A stretch of DNA of 38,100 nucleotides from a virus. The position numbers and the translations under genes were made by a program. The notes under the pieces were generated by a model. That model was not told the origin of the DNA. It ran no database searches and saw nothing but the letters and a program-made list of their open reading frames with translations. Where the stretch lies: IMG/VR virus record IMGVR_UViG_3300009529_000020, positions 1-38,100 of that record; one strand, 5' to 3'. Within the stretch, counting starts at the first letter, position 1, and every line of letters starts with the position of its first letter. This document shows positions 8,140 through 16,559 of this stretch, piece after piece.

Positions 8140-8844
8140 ATGACTAAGGGTGCTGTCATTGGGATGCCAATCCAACTCATGGCTCGTATTGTTTCAGGCG
8201 GAATGAATTTAGGCGGGTTGGTTGGTGGAAGAGCAGGAACCCTGATTGCTGCTGGCACTGTGGCAGCCACTGCTATCGGAGTTGGGGCTAAGGTCGCAAC
8301 AGGCATAGCACCACACATCAATAGCATGTATTCAAATGACGCCAATAGAGATGCATCCGATCTTGGGGCCATTACAAAGGAGATCATCAAGGAACTTGTC
8401 ACCTTCATGGATCTAAATGCTCAGGTTATCAAGATTGGTGAAAAGAGGCGCATTGCTGTGATTGATGTTCCAGGAAGAGAGGGTGACTACATTCAGAATC
8501 TCGGCGGGAAATCAGCCACATACACGGTCTCAGGCAAGTTCTACAGATCAGATCCTAAGGATGGCACATCTCAGAGTCCATTCTCTGGCGTATTCAGAAC
8601 AATGTTTGATAATGTTGCTGTCGGTCAGGCTCAGTTAATGACCTTACTTGTTAGAACAGGGGTTCCCGTACCTTTCATGTGTGAATATGGTATGGCTGAA
8701 GTGATCATCAGGAATTTTGATACAGAAGTTCCTCAGGGTCAGCCAGAATATATCAACTACACCATCGACATGATCGAGTACAGAAGGCTCCCAACCCTGT
8801 TGAAGATGATAGGTCTGGCAGCGCTGGGCGTGGTGGACAAATGA
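8140..8844 (+). CDS. Baseplate/tail-tube initiator-like protein with hydrophobic N-terminus
   Basis: Two starts are possible: GTG 8131, or ATG 8140 with AGGTGG nine bases upstream; I prefer the latter. Residues 5-60 are very hydrophobic and rich in Gly/Ala (GTLIAAGTVAATAIGVGA), unlike a normal soluble baseplate protein. The rest is a beta-rich domain with IAVIDVPGREGDYIQNLGG, a SGKFYRSDP strand and NYTIDMIEYRR near the end, which resembles the N-terminal domain of phage DNA-circularisation/gp53-like and tube-initiator proteins. In other phages a small protein between tape measure and hub links the two. The hydrophobic segment might contact the tape measure tip or the host membrane. Function is inferred. 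Confidence 0.5.
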   Translation: MTKGAVIGMPIQLMARIVSGGMNLGGLVGGRAGTLIAAGTVAATAIGVGAKVATGIAPHINSMYSNDANRDASDLGAITKEIIKELVTFMDLNAQVIKIGEKRRIAVIDVPGREGDYIQNLGGKSATYTVSGKFYRSDPKDGTSQSPFSGVFRTMFDNVAVGQAQLMTLLVRTGVPVPFMCEYGMAEVIIRNFDTEVPQGQPEYINYTIDMIEYRRLPTLLKMIGLAALGVVDK

Positions 8845-10655
8845 GTTTTGACTTCAATAATCTTCCCGATTGGCTCAAGGGTAAACTTAAGCTTGCTACC
8901 CTATCATCAGGGCTTACACCTGTCTATAAGATTGAGACCTCTCAGAGATTGAGTTCTGGAACCATAGGCGACAAGGTGTTACTTAACAGACTGCCCCTTC
9001 ATATACAGATCCAAGAGGCTGAATCTGGAATATCAGGACTATTCAAGTCTCTCACGAGCCAGATTTCGCTGGGAAAGATATTGGACTTCTTTAGTGCAAA
9101 CAATATGAAGGCCGATGTGCTTGGTATTATGATTGATGAGGGGCTGACAAATCCTTACAGGTTCATCACGAACATCATCTTTCAAGATCAACAGGTCTAC
9201 CGACCAACTGGGAATCAATGGCTGAGCAGTGAACTGGTTAGTGAGGGATATCCTCTCAGAATCACTCTTGGGTTCTTGACTCCTGAGGGTAGTTTCAAAC
9301 AACATCCATATGATGATGTTATCAGGGTTCCCAAGCGAATCCTTCCAGACTATACTGGTGTGGTTGTGGCCGCCACGAGAGAGGTCATTGGTCAGGGTGA
9401 TCGATTTCAGATCACATGCTTTGGGTTTGAATACTTGTGGGACAAAGAGGATGCCGGGGCATTTATTGTATATCCAGGTGAAGAACTACGAGATGTGCTG
9501 GTACGATTGTTGTTGCTATGGGCTACTGGCGAAGAATCTTGGAATCTGTCAGCATCACTTCTCAGACCCATTCCCATTCTGAAGGCAATGGGGGTTGTGA
9601 CCCCTTCCACTGAGAAGTTGAGGTCTCTCAGTGAAATCAGAAAGTCCATCCAGTTCAGAGATATTGCAAAGAACGTAAAGGTGAATGTGACAATCCCTAC
9701 GACTCTTGAAGATGGAGTACATCTTAATGAATGGGGTGAGCCTGAGGAATTTATATCGTTTCTTGATGTCCTTCGTCAGATCCAAGACAAAGACATAACA
9801 GGAACCCATATTTTCTTTGATCATCATGGTAGACTTGCTGTTCAAGGGAGAATGGGCATATTTACAGATGATATCGTGCTTGGTAAGACCCCCAGAACGG
9901 GTACGAAAAGAGTCAGAGTACATGATTGTGTAGTCGGCAGCAATAGCATTCATCTGGAGTTCCATTCAGACATGGAGACCCTTGCCAGTGAGGTCTACGT
10001 GTTCTATGGGCATCCATATCCATTGGCTAGGGAACCATCAATAACAGTTCCAAAACGTGGTGAACATCAACTGCTCATAGATGGTGTGAAGAAGGGCATT
10101 ATTGATGTGGTGGTAGGGAAGGATGAGACCATCAAATACTATGGCAGAAAGTTTGGCACTCAGAATATGTACCTCTATACCAGAGCTGAAGAGACAGATG
10201 TAGGTCCATTTGCTCAGGACTTTGCCAATTCTGTTGCTCAGCGATACAAGTATTGGGGCATGAAAGGATCGTCATACATGATTCAGAACCCGAAGATCAA
10301 GGTGGGTGACGTGCTCAGAACCACTGACATTAGAGGAACTGAAGGTCTGGGCATCAACTTTGATGCAATCTTAGATATCACAAAAGAGGCTTCCAAGGCT
10401 GTCAAGAACTTCATAAGCTCACGGTTCAAGAGTTACGATCCAACCACTGTGAGAAAGAAGGATGTGAGGCTTGCCTTAGGAGAACTGAGTGATTACTTTT
10501 ACATCTGGAAGGTGAGGCATTATATTGGTGGCGGTCAGTTCACCACCAAGGCATTCTTTGTCAAGGAACCGTTCTCATTGATCAGCACCAGTGACATATA
10601 TAGGATTCATATGCGTCAGCGAAGGATCAGAACGGCAGGAGAAGATAAACTATGA
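8841..10655 (+). CDS. Baseplate hub protein (gp27 / gpD-like)
   Basis: The 604-residue protein overlaps the preceding gene by four bases (ATGA) and the spike gene by four. It has the layout of a late-control-gene-D / gp27 hub: two tube-like beta domains (about residues 100-220 and 370-520), with ITCFGFEYLWDK, a helical middle segment, and a C-terminal 'KIKVGDVLRTTDIRGTEG' loop followed by an IWKVRHYIGGGQFTTKAFF strand pair. The hub trimer connects the tube to the spike. Its order next to the OB-fold spike gene is as in P2, Mu and T4. The family call rests on context and pattern, not on a visible catalytic motif. Confidence 0.72.
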   Translation: MSFDFNNLPDWLKGKLKLATLSSGLTPVYKIETSQRLSSGTIGDKVLLNRLPLHIQIQEAESGISGLFKSLTSQISLGKILDFFSANNMKADVLGIMIDEGLTNPYRFITNIIFQDQQVYRPTGNQWLSSELVSEGYPLRITLGFLTPEGSFKQHPYDDVIRVPKRILPDYTGVVVAATREVIGQGDRFQITCFGFEYLWDKEDAGAFIVYPGEELRDVLVRLLLLWATGEESWNLSASLLRPIPILKAMGVVTPSTEKLRSLSEIRKSIQFRDIAKNVKVNVTIPTTLEDGVHLNEWGEPEEFISFLDVLRQIQDKDITGTHIFFDHHGRLAVQGRMGIFTDDIVLGKTPRTGTKRVRVHDCVVGSNSIHLEFHSDMETLASEVYVFYGHPYPLAREPSITVPKRGEHQLLIDGVKKGIIDVVVGKDETIKYYGRKFGTQNMYLYTRAEETDVGPFAQDFANSVAQRYKYWGMKGSSYMIQNPKIKVGDVLRTTDIRGTEGLGINFDAILDITKEASKAVKNFISSRFKSYDPTTVRKKDVRLALGELSDYFYIWKVRHYIGGGQFTTKAFFVKEPFSLISTSDIYRIHMRQRRIRTAGEDKL

Positions 10656-11896
10656 GAGATGTAGTATTCTATCCAGAGTCTGTGGTACTCGAGGTGTATG
10701 CTGAGAACCATGAAAGACGTGGCTGGGTAAAGATCAACTATCGCGGTCTGATCACAGAAAAACCGAAAGAGGGAGAGAAAAAGGTAATAGACATTCACAA
10801 GTTTGATAGAGATGCTTGTCTGTTACAGTCCTTTGGCTTCAAACCAATTACGGAAGAGAGTCAAGCCAGCACCAGTAAGATAGCACATCCAATGAACCAG
10901 CAATACGGATTCGTTGCACCACCCAAGCGTGGTGACAGAGTGCTTGTAATGCGCCAGGGCAGAAGTTGGATAGTAATGGGGTCTCTCCCTGCAACTGGAG
11001 GAAATGAACCACCCATCAGTCACGTTGACGATCTATCATTCATTCACAGAAGTGGTTCATCTTTAAGGTTCAATGATCAATATCCAGGAGTCACAGGTGG
11101 ACTTGATGAGTTTGACGGGATCACCGGAAGCACAACACTGGTTGCACAGCGAACAATGGTACTGGCAGGAGGTCGATTTTTACCATTCGGGCTATTGGCT
11201 GAACATGCTTCGCAGACTGATGTTAAGATTGACATTAATGATGGTGAAGAAGGCGGATATGCTTATTCTGCACTATTTGACAATTCAGAACCCACTACAG
11301 ACTACTACTACGATCCTTGGGCGACTACGATTGGCTCAAAGAAGTTTCTCAGCCCGCCTGACTCTGTGGCTGCTGACACTCTTTTCATGCTTCATCAAGG
11401 TGCTGGCCTGCTCAAGATGGCACCACTTGATACGGACTATACGGGAACCAAGTTCACTGCTGGCGGCCTTACAGTCTCAGTAGGTAAGAAGTATTGGGCA
11501 GCAGGGCTGAAAGACCAGAATGACTGCTCTGGCGAAGGTGTTGCTGTTGCTACGAAAGACACTGATCCAGTTAATGGCGTCATAAGGATTCAGAATGAAG
11601 CCGGGGCATATGTTGAATGGACTGCTGCTGGGGGTATTACAATTGCTACGGCAGATGGACAGACATTCACAGTAACATCTACGGGTACTGGCGATCTCGT
11701 GGTTGAAGCTCCTGGTGGTGGGAATGTACTACTTGGTGGAGCGTCAGCATTACATAATGTGATCAGTGATGGCGATAGCACAACCACTGTGGGTCTGAAA
11801 GATGGAGTATTCCAAGTGCCTGTGCTGACAACAGCATTTGAAGCAGTTCATGGTCATGGACTTACGGCAGGTCAAACAGACGTGAAGGTGATATAA
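10652..11896 (+). CDS. Baseplate central spike (gpV / gp5 OB-fold type)
   Basis: In the 414 residues, about 75-110 carry HPMNQQYGFVAPPKRGDRVL followed by QGRSWIVMGSLP, the OB-fold signature of gpV/VgrG/gp5 spikes. After a long insertion (about 135-310) comes a region of short strands rich in Gly, Thr, Val and Ile (GGITIATADGQTFTV ... GGGNVLLGGAS), as in a triple-stranded beta-helix. The C-terminus has a His-Gly-His (VHGHGL) twelve residues from the end; HxH motifs hold a metal ion at the tip of several known spikes. The protein would pierce the cell envelope on sheath contraction. No lysozyme domain is present. Confidence 0.8.
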   Translation: MRDVVFYPESVVLEVYAENHERRGWVKINYRGLITEKPKEGEKKVIDIHKFDRDACLLQSFGFKPITEESQASTSKIAHPMNQQYGFVAPPKRGDRVLVMRQGRSWIVMGSLPATGGNEPPISHVDDLSFIHRSGSSLRFNDQYPGVTGGLDEFDGITGSTTLVAQRTMVLAGGRFLPFGLLAEHASQTDVKIDINDGEEGGYAYSALFDNSEPTTDYYYDPWATTIGSKKFLSPPDSVAADTLFMLHQGAGLLKMAPLDTDYTGTKFTAGGLTVSVGKKYWAAGLKDQNDCSGEGVAVATKDTDPVNGVIRIQNEAGAYVEWTAAGGITIATADGQTFTVTSTGTGDLVVEAPGGGNVLLGGASALHNVISDGDSTTTVGLKDGVFQVPVLTTAFEAVHGHGLTAGQTDVKVI

Positions 11897-14800
11897 TGTC
11901 GTTACCAGATCTAGGATTCGGGTCAAAGACCAATCACGACCAGATAGGCGGGGTCACATATCCACGATACATGGTACTATATGCTGAGAGAAAAGAGACA
12001 TCTGACAGCACTCCTGCTGATGAGGATCCGATCTTTGGATTCAGAGGCGCAGTCACTCATACCACTGGCACTGATGCCAAGGTGTATGTTGGCATTCTCA
12101 ACGGTGTGCTTCCTACTCCTGAACACAATATCACAGTATCAAACATGAGTGCTGGCGTTGTGATTGAGTCTGATCGGGTGACTGTCACTCCTGCATTGTT
12201 GTTCAATCCACAGAGTAGTGCTCCTGCTGCTGTCACTGGTAATCTGTACTTTGATAGCGTTAGTGGAGAATTGAAGGTTTACAGTGGCGGATGGCAGACC
12301 TTAGAGACTGGTGGCGGCATGACTGCTCACGACTTGACAGGGGCACTTCATACTGAGGATGCAACGGGCGGCGTTGGGAATTTCCTTAAGGCTGATTCTA
12401 CAACCACGTTCTCATGGCAAGCACACGGTCTTGTTGCTTCAGATGTGGGAGCTTACACCACTGCACAAACTGACTCAGCAATTGATGCAGACATATCTAC
12501 TCATGCAGGATTACCAGACAGTCATCATGTGGCCTTTGTGCTGGCTGATTTCACTACAGCATTCGCGGCGGAAAGCTTGGCAAACCTAGCAACCCGGACT
12601 CATGCAAGTCTTTCAGATGCTCCGACAGATGCACACCACGCACAGGCGCACACCCTGTCAGGTTCTGACCACACGGGCGATCTTGCGTACACTCAGGTTG
12701 ATGCCATAGTCGATATTGCTGGAGTTGGTGCAGTTGACCTATTATCACGGGCTGACCATGTGCACACAGATGCCGATGGATCATCAAAAGTCACTTACGG
12801 TAATCTATCAGGGATACCATCAACCTTCACTCCAGCCTCTCACGATTTCGATGTTCATACTGGCGATGTTGATTTTAGTGATATTGCGACTGGTTCTACA
12901 GGTTCTATCTTGGTTATGGGTTCAATTAATTGGGGAGCATTGACGAAAGGAACGAGTGGAACGTTTCTCAAGGCTGGTGCTACTACGGTTTCATGGGTAC
13001 AGGTCTATTATTCAGACCTTGCTGGAACACAACCAGCTCCAATAGCTCACAATCTGATTGATACCACAGGACATCCTGTTTCTAGTCTTACGGATGGTCA
13101 TTTCCTGAAGGCTGATACTGCTACCACTTACAGCTTTCAAGCACACGGTCTTGGTGCTTCTGACGTTGGTGCTTACACCACAGCTCAAACTGATACAGCT
13201 ATTGATAATGACATATCTAATCATGCTTCAATAGGTGATGCTCACCATCTTCAAGTTCATTTAATGACAAGTTCAGACCATGAAGTATATGGTCTTACAA
13301 TAGGACATGTGTTAACAGCTACTGCTGCTGCTGCTTTTGATTGGCAAGCACCATCACCTGGTTCAGGAACTCCTTTGTCATTGCCTGTGTGGGCCACTTC
13401 AACTACTCTTGGGGACTCTATAGTCACTCAGGATGTTGGCGGGACAGCTGTAACTGTTGGTGGTACGCTTACTGTCAGTATGATTGATTCAGCTCCTGCT
13501 GACTATGATGAGTTTCTAGTGTCTAATAGTGGACTTATTCAGTTCAGAACTGGAGCAGAGGTCTATTCTGATATTGGCGGGTACGTGACAGCAGACTTTA
13601 CTACTGACTTTGCTGCCGAGTCACTTGCCAATCTAGCAACAAGAACTCATGCTTCATTGAGTGATGCACCAGCAGATGCTCACCATGCACAGTCACACGA
13701 TTTCGACACTCATACTGGCGACCTTGATTTGGCTGATATTGTTCTTGCTGGTGGTACAGGTGCAATTTTAGTCAATTCAAGCACTCAATGGGGAGCACTT
13801 ACAAAGGGAACCAGTGGGTACTTTCTCAAGGCTGGTGCTACAACTCTTTCATGGGCACAGATCTATTACACAGACCTTGGTGGTACACAGCCTGACCCTG
13901 TTCCTCACGTACTTGACAGTGAGACATATCACACAGCAACGGGCCTTACAGTGGGATGGGTAATATCAGCAGATAGCCCTACCACATTCAGTTGGAAGGC
14001 TCCTGCTGCTGGAATGAGTGCCCACGATCTAACAGGGGCATATCACACTGAGGATGCAACGGGCGGCGCTGGGAACGTGCTTCGAGCATCAGGCGCAACA
14101 GCATTCGCGTGGGCAACTCTGGCACATGGCGATCTGAGTGATGCACCCACAAGTGCTCATCATGTGAGATATGCCGATTCTGAGACTGAAGCCATAATCA
14201 CTGCCGAACTGGTTAATGGACAGAGTATCGACCTTGCTATTGATGCCTTGATTCTCACTCACAAGAATATAGTAGATGCTCACCATGCGGTGTACACAAA
14301 TGCTATGGCTGTAGCAGCGGTGGTTGCACAGAACCCACTTACGCTGACAAACAGCCTCAAGATTGGCGGGAACGACATTCAGGACTCTGGTGGTAATGTC
14401 GTTCTCAGTTCTAATGGTCTTGGGTACATTGACTATCTTGGGTCACAGGGAACGCCAACTGATGATGATGTCTTGGCCTGGGACACTTCGACAAGCAAGT
14501 GGATCGTGCAGGCACAGACAGGAGGAACTGGTTCAGGTCCAGGAACTGGAACACAATGGACACTGCCTGTCTGGGCCACCACAACCACTCTTGGCGACTC
14601 TATGATCTCACAGGACGCCGGGGGAACTGTAGCAGTATCTAATGGTGATTTTTATGCTATTGGTGGTAAAGAACTAGGCTCTGTTGCTTCTGTTGCTGAC
14701 CGTGAAGGTCTGGTCATGCAAATACAATATACTGATGGAAACACTGATAGTAGATTATTCTTTAGAGAGGCCAGTGGAAATCTATATGGTGGTTCAATCA

Positions 14801-15516
14801 TCTATGCTGCTGATGTGAGTCCAGTATTTGATGGAACTACATTTACCAACCTTACAGCCGCTAATACTCTGTATTTCTTGACTCATAGTAATAGTCTGAT
14901 TGGAACAGTGTTCATGAGTGTTCCCAGAGGAACAACTGGTGTCAAGCTCCCCGGTAGTATAGCTCTCAGTGCTGGTGCAGCCGTCAGCGACATAGACACT
15001 GCTATGGCAGCCTCACCTACCGATACCCAGCTACTCACTGCTCAGGGTATCGCTGAATACGTCAATCTGCATTGTGTGATTGGCTCAGCGAATGCCACTT
15101 GGATAAACTGTCCATATGAAGGTGCGGAGTTCGTGGCTGGTGACAAGATGAGATATTCCGGGCAGGTTGAACCGTACTATGTGGGTGGAGCTGGTCGGTG
15201 GGTCTTTTCAGTCCCGTTACCTACTACCAGAGGGGGTAAGGGACTCTACATCAACGGCACAAGGGTCAGTCTATCACTTGCTAATGGTTCTAATCGTGTG
15301 TATGAAACCAACCTCTACGGAATGGCTGATACATCTGGGGTTGAACTGGATTCTGATGAAACGAACAAGGCTTCAGCGGCTCTCTGGGAAGATGTGTCAA
15401 TGGGTGCCGTGAATCTTGGCGGTTATGATGTGGCTAAGGTGATATTAAAGACAGCAATTACTACTGCTGGTGCCTTACAGATTCAATACGTCACGGTCAG
15501 GTACTACTATGCATAA
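11896..15516 (+). CDS. Long tail fibre protein with repeats and His-rich motifs
   Basis: The 1206-residue protein starts at ATG 11896, overlapping the previous TAA by one base, with GGTGAT three bases upstream. It is low in charge and rich in Thr, Ser, Ala, Gly and His. Internal duplications are clear: two copies of a unit with YTTAQTD ... HA, two of FAAESLANLATRTHASLSDAP, two of WGALTKGTSG-x-FLKAGATT, and HDLTGA-x-HTEDATGG near residues 142 and 710. Six copies of a [DS]-[AS]-HH motif are spaced along the fibre. The last 145 residues (from SANATWINCP to VRYYYA) form a domain shared with the fibre encoded at 20367. It is most likely a trimeric adhesin that binds the host surface. Confidence 0.8.
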   Translation: MSLPDLGFGSKTNHDQIGGVTYPRYMVLYAERKETSDSTPADEDPIFGFRGAVTHTTGTDAKVYVGILNGVLPTPEHNITVSNMSAGVVIESDRVTVTPALLFNPQSSAPAAVTGNLYFDSVSGELKVYSGGWQTLETGGGMTAHDLTGALHTEDATGGVGNFLKADSTTTFSWQAHGLVASDVGAYTTAQTDSAIDADISTHAGLPDSHHVAFVLADFTTAFAAESLANLATRTHASLSDAPTDAHHAQAHTLSGSDHTGDLAYTQVDAIVDIAGVGAVDLLSRADHVHTDADGSSKVTYGNLSGIPSTFTPASHDFDVHTGDVDFSDIATGSTGSILVMGSINWGALTKGTSGTFLKAGATTVSWVQVYYSDLAGTQPAPIAHNLIDTTGHPVSSLTDGHFLKADTATTYSFQAHGLGASDVGAYTTAQTDTAIDNDISNHASIGDAHHLQVHLMTSSDHEVYGLTIGHVLTATAAAAFDWQAPSPGSGTPLSLPVWATSTTLGDSIVTQDVGGTAVTVGGTLTVSMIDSAPADYDEFLVSNSGLIQFRTGAEVYSDIGGYVTADFTTDFAAESLANLATRTHASLSDAPADAHHAQSHDFDTHTGDLDLADIVLAGGTGAILVNSSTQWGALTKGTSGYFLKAGATTLSWAQIYYTDLGGTQPDPVPHVLDSETYHTATGLTVGWVISADSPTTFSWKAPAAGMSAHDLTGAYHTEDATGGAGNVLRASGATAFAWATLAHGDLSDAPTSAHHVRYADSETEAIITAELVNGQSIDLAIDALILTHKNIVDAHHAVYTNAMAVAAVVAQNPLTLTNSLKIGGNDIQDSGGNVVLSSNGLGYIDYLGSQGTPTDDDVLAWDTSTSKWIVQAQTGGTGSGPGTGTQWTLPVWATTTTLGDSMISQDAGGTVAVSNGDFYAIGGKELGSVASVADREGLVMQIQYTDGNTDSRLFFREASGNLYGGSIIYAADVSPVFDGTTFTNLTAANTLYFLTHSNSLIGTVFMSVPRGTTGVKLPGSIALSAGAAVSDIDTAMAASPTDTQLLTAQGIAEYVNLHCVIGSANATWINCPYEGAEFVAGDKMRYSGQVEPYYVGGAGRWVFSVPLPTTRGGKGLYINGTRVSLSLANGSNRVYETNLYGMADTSGVELDSDETNKASAALWEDVSMGAVNLGGYDVAKVILKTAITTAGALQIQYVTVRYYYA
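15082..15516 (+). repeat. Fibre C-terminal domain copy 1 (see 21471-21902)
   Basis: This 435-base coding block begins GGCTCAGC-x-AATGCC and ends at the stop after YYYA. It matches 21471-21902 in length (432 bases), in its first 35 bases almost exactly, and in protein blocks SANATWINCP, LYINGTRVSLS, LWEDLSMGAV-like and VRYYYA. The two genes share a swapped or duplicated tip domain. Confidence 0.75.
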
Positions 15517-15528
15517 GGAGATGATAAA

Positions 15529-15771
15529 ATGGAACATCAAGTAATCGGAAAGATGACCTCAGCAGACGACACAGAGATGCTGTCTGCACTGGAATGGATC
15601 AAGGACAACTACGGAACCAAGATCACCAGTTGTCAGGCCACTGGAAGCTCGAAGGAGATCCGGTTCGGTCTTATTGAAGCCACCTTCGCTGAGGCTGTGA
15701 CAACGATCACGGCTCTGAAGGCGCAGTTCACTACGAGGCTCATCGAATACGATCTAATAATGAATCAATGA
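15529..15771 (+). CDS. Small hypothetical protein in baseplate operon
   Basis: This 80-residue protein starts at an ATG preceded by AAGGAGATGAT, the strongest Shine-Dalgarno match nearby. It has an alpha-beta-alpha character (TEMLSALEWIKDNYGTKI ... FAEAVTTITALKAQF), no cysteine pair and no membrane segment. It lies between the long fibre and a small membrane protein. By position it may be a fibre chaperone, which often follows a fibre gene, but I recognise no family. Confidence 0.5.
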   Translation: MEHQVIGKMTSADDTEMLSALEWIKDNYGTKITSCQATGSSKEIRFGLIEATFAEAVTTITALKAQFTTRLIEYDLIMNQ

Positions 15772-15785
15772 TTACTCTCGAATCA

Positions 15786-15793
15786 CATTTAAG
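15786..15793 (+). promoter_or_regulatory. TATA-like box CATTTAAG
   Basis: This is the third copy of the octamer, 38 bases before ATG 15828 in an intergenic gap. The intervening bases carry GATGGTGA as ribosome binding site. Confidence 0.5.
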
Positions 15794-15827
15794 AGAGCAT
15801 CACATTCACCATAGATGGTGAACAAAT

Positions 15828-16139
15828 ATGGATCTAATATCCGTAGCATACTACACCGGACTCTTTGCCGGACTAATCATCTGGATGTTCTATCTCTACT
15901 GGATAAAGCATTCGGGCAATTCAATGATTATCTTCGACAAGAAGTACCTGGTTCCCTTCTTCATATCAGCTCTGATCGCAGCCTTTCAGCTGGCGTTAGA
16001 ACTGACAAGTAATCTCCCTGTGATCGCGTTTGCCGATCCTTGGACAGCATTCATCGCAGGCTTTACCATCTACGTTGCCATTCAGGAGATCTGGAAGGGA
16101 ATATTGAAGTACCCAAAGATAAATTATTTCAACAAGTAG
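15828..16139 (+). CDS. Small three-pass membrane protein, holin-like
   Basis: The 103-residue protein has three hydrophobic segments at about residues 5-27, 40-60 and 68-90, short loops and a Lys-rich C-terminal end (KYPKINYFNK). This size and topology match phage holins, but no holin family is recognised. It sits in its own short transcription unit, with a promoter-like box upstream and a GGTGA site before the ATG, in the middle of the baseplate genes. No endolysin is next to it. It may be a lysis protein or a small membrane protein acting on the host envelope. Confidence 0.55.
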   Translation: MDLISVAYYTGLFAGLIIWMFYLYWIKHSGNSMIIFDKKYLVPFFISALIAAFQLALELTSNLPVIAFADPWTAFIAGFTIYVAIQEIWKGILKYPKINYFNK

Positions 16140-16163
16140 GTTACTTCAACAAGTGGTGATTGC

Positions 16164-16559
16164 TTGAGCAAGGATATAGTGGACTTCATTGGGACAGACT
16201 TGAAGTTTGACATGATAGAGAACGATCTCGAAGGAACGAGTGACGATCTGCTAACCGTGTCAGGCACTGATAACCTTGCTCAGGCTGTTTTTCTCAGACT
16301 TATGACACCAATGGGCACAGATCCATTCACTCCAGAATACGGTAGCAGGACACACTTTTTGCTAGGTAAGGGTCAGAGTGAAGAGAACGAACTGACGGCA
16401 GAGATGTATGTTGGTGAATCACTGCTCAGAGATCAGAGGATAGTAAGCGTGGATAAGATCACTGTACAATATGATGGTAATGAGTTGTCCATCTATGTCA
16501 CAGTCATAGGCATCAATTCTATCCAGCCAGTGGATGTAAGAACAAAGGTGAAAATATAA
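16164..16559 (+). CDS. Baseplate wedge protein, gp25 / gpW-like
   Basis: TTG at 16164 is taken as start because GGTGAT lies three bases before it and the residues that follow (MSKDIVDFIGTDLKF) fit the family start. The 131 residues contain FLRLMTPMGTDPFTPEYGSR, the typical 'L.T..G.....P.YGS' segment of the GPW/gp25 family, then a helix and two C-terminal strands. gp25-like proteins join sheath and baseplate wedge and trigger sheath polymerisation. The next gene, baseplate J, overlaps its stop by one base, the standard pair. Confidence 0.85.
   Translation: MSKDIVDFIGTDLKFDMIENDLEGTSDDLLTVSGTDNLAQAVFLRLMTPMGTDPFTPEYGSRTHFLLGKGQSEENELTAEMYVGESLLRDQRIVSVDKITVQYDGNELSIYVTVIGINSIQPVDVRTKVKI

Noticed and set aside
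9555-9965. 136-codon minus-strand frame inside the hub gene
   Set aside because: It is a shadow of the hub gene; its sequence shows no motif, and all neighbours are on the plus strand.
15815-16012. 65-codon frame overlapping the small membrane protein
   Set aside because: The alternative frame at 15828 has three membrane helices and a well placed ribosome binding site; this one has no consistent pattern.
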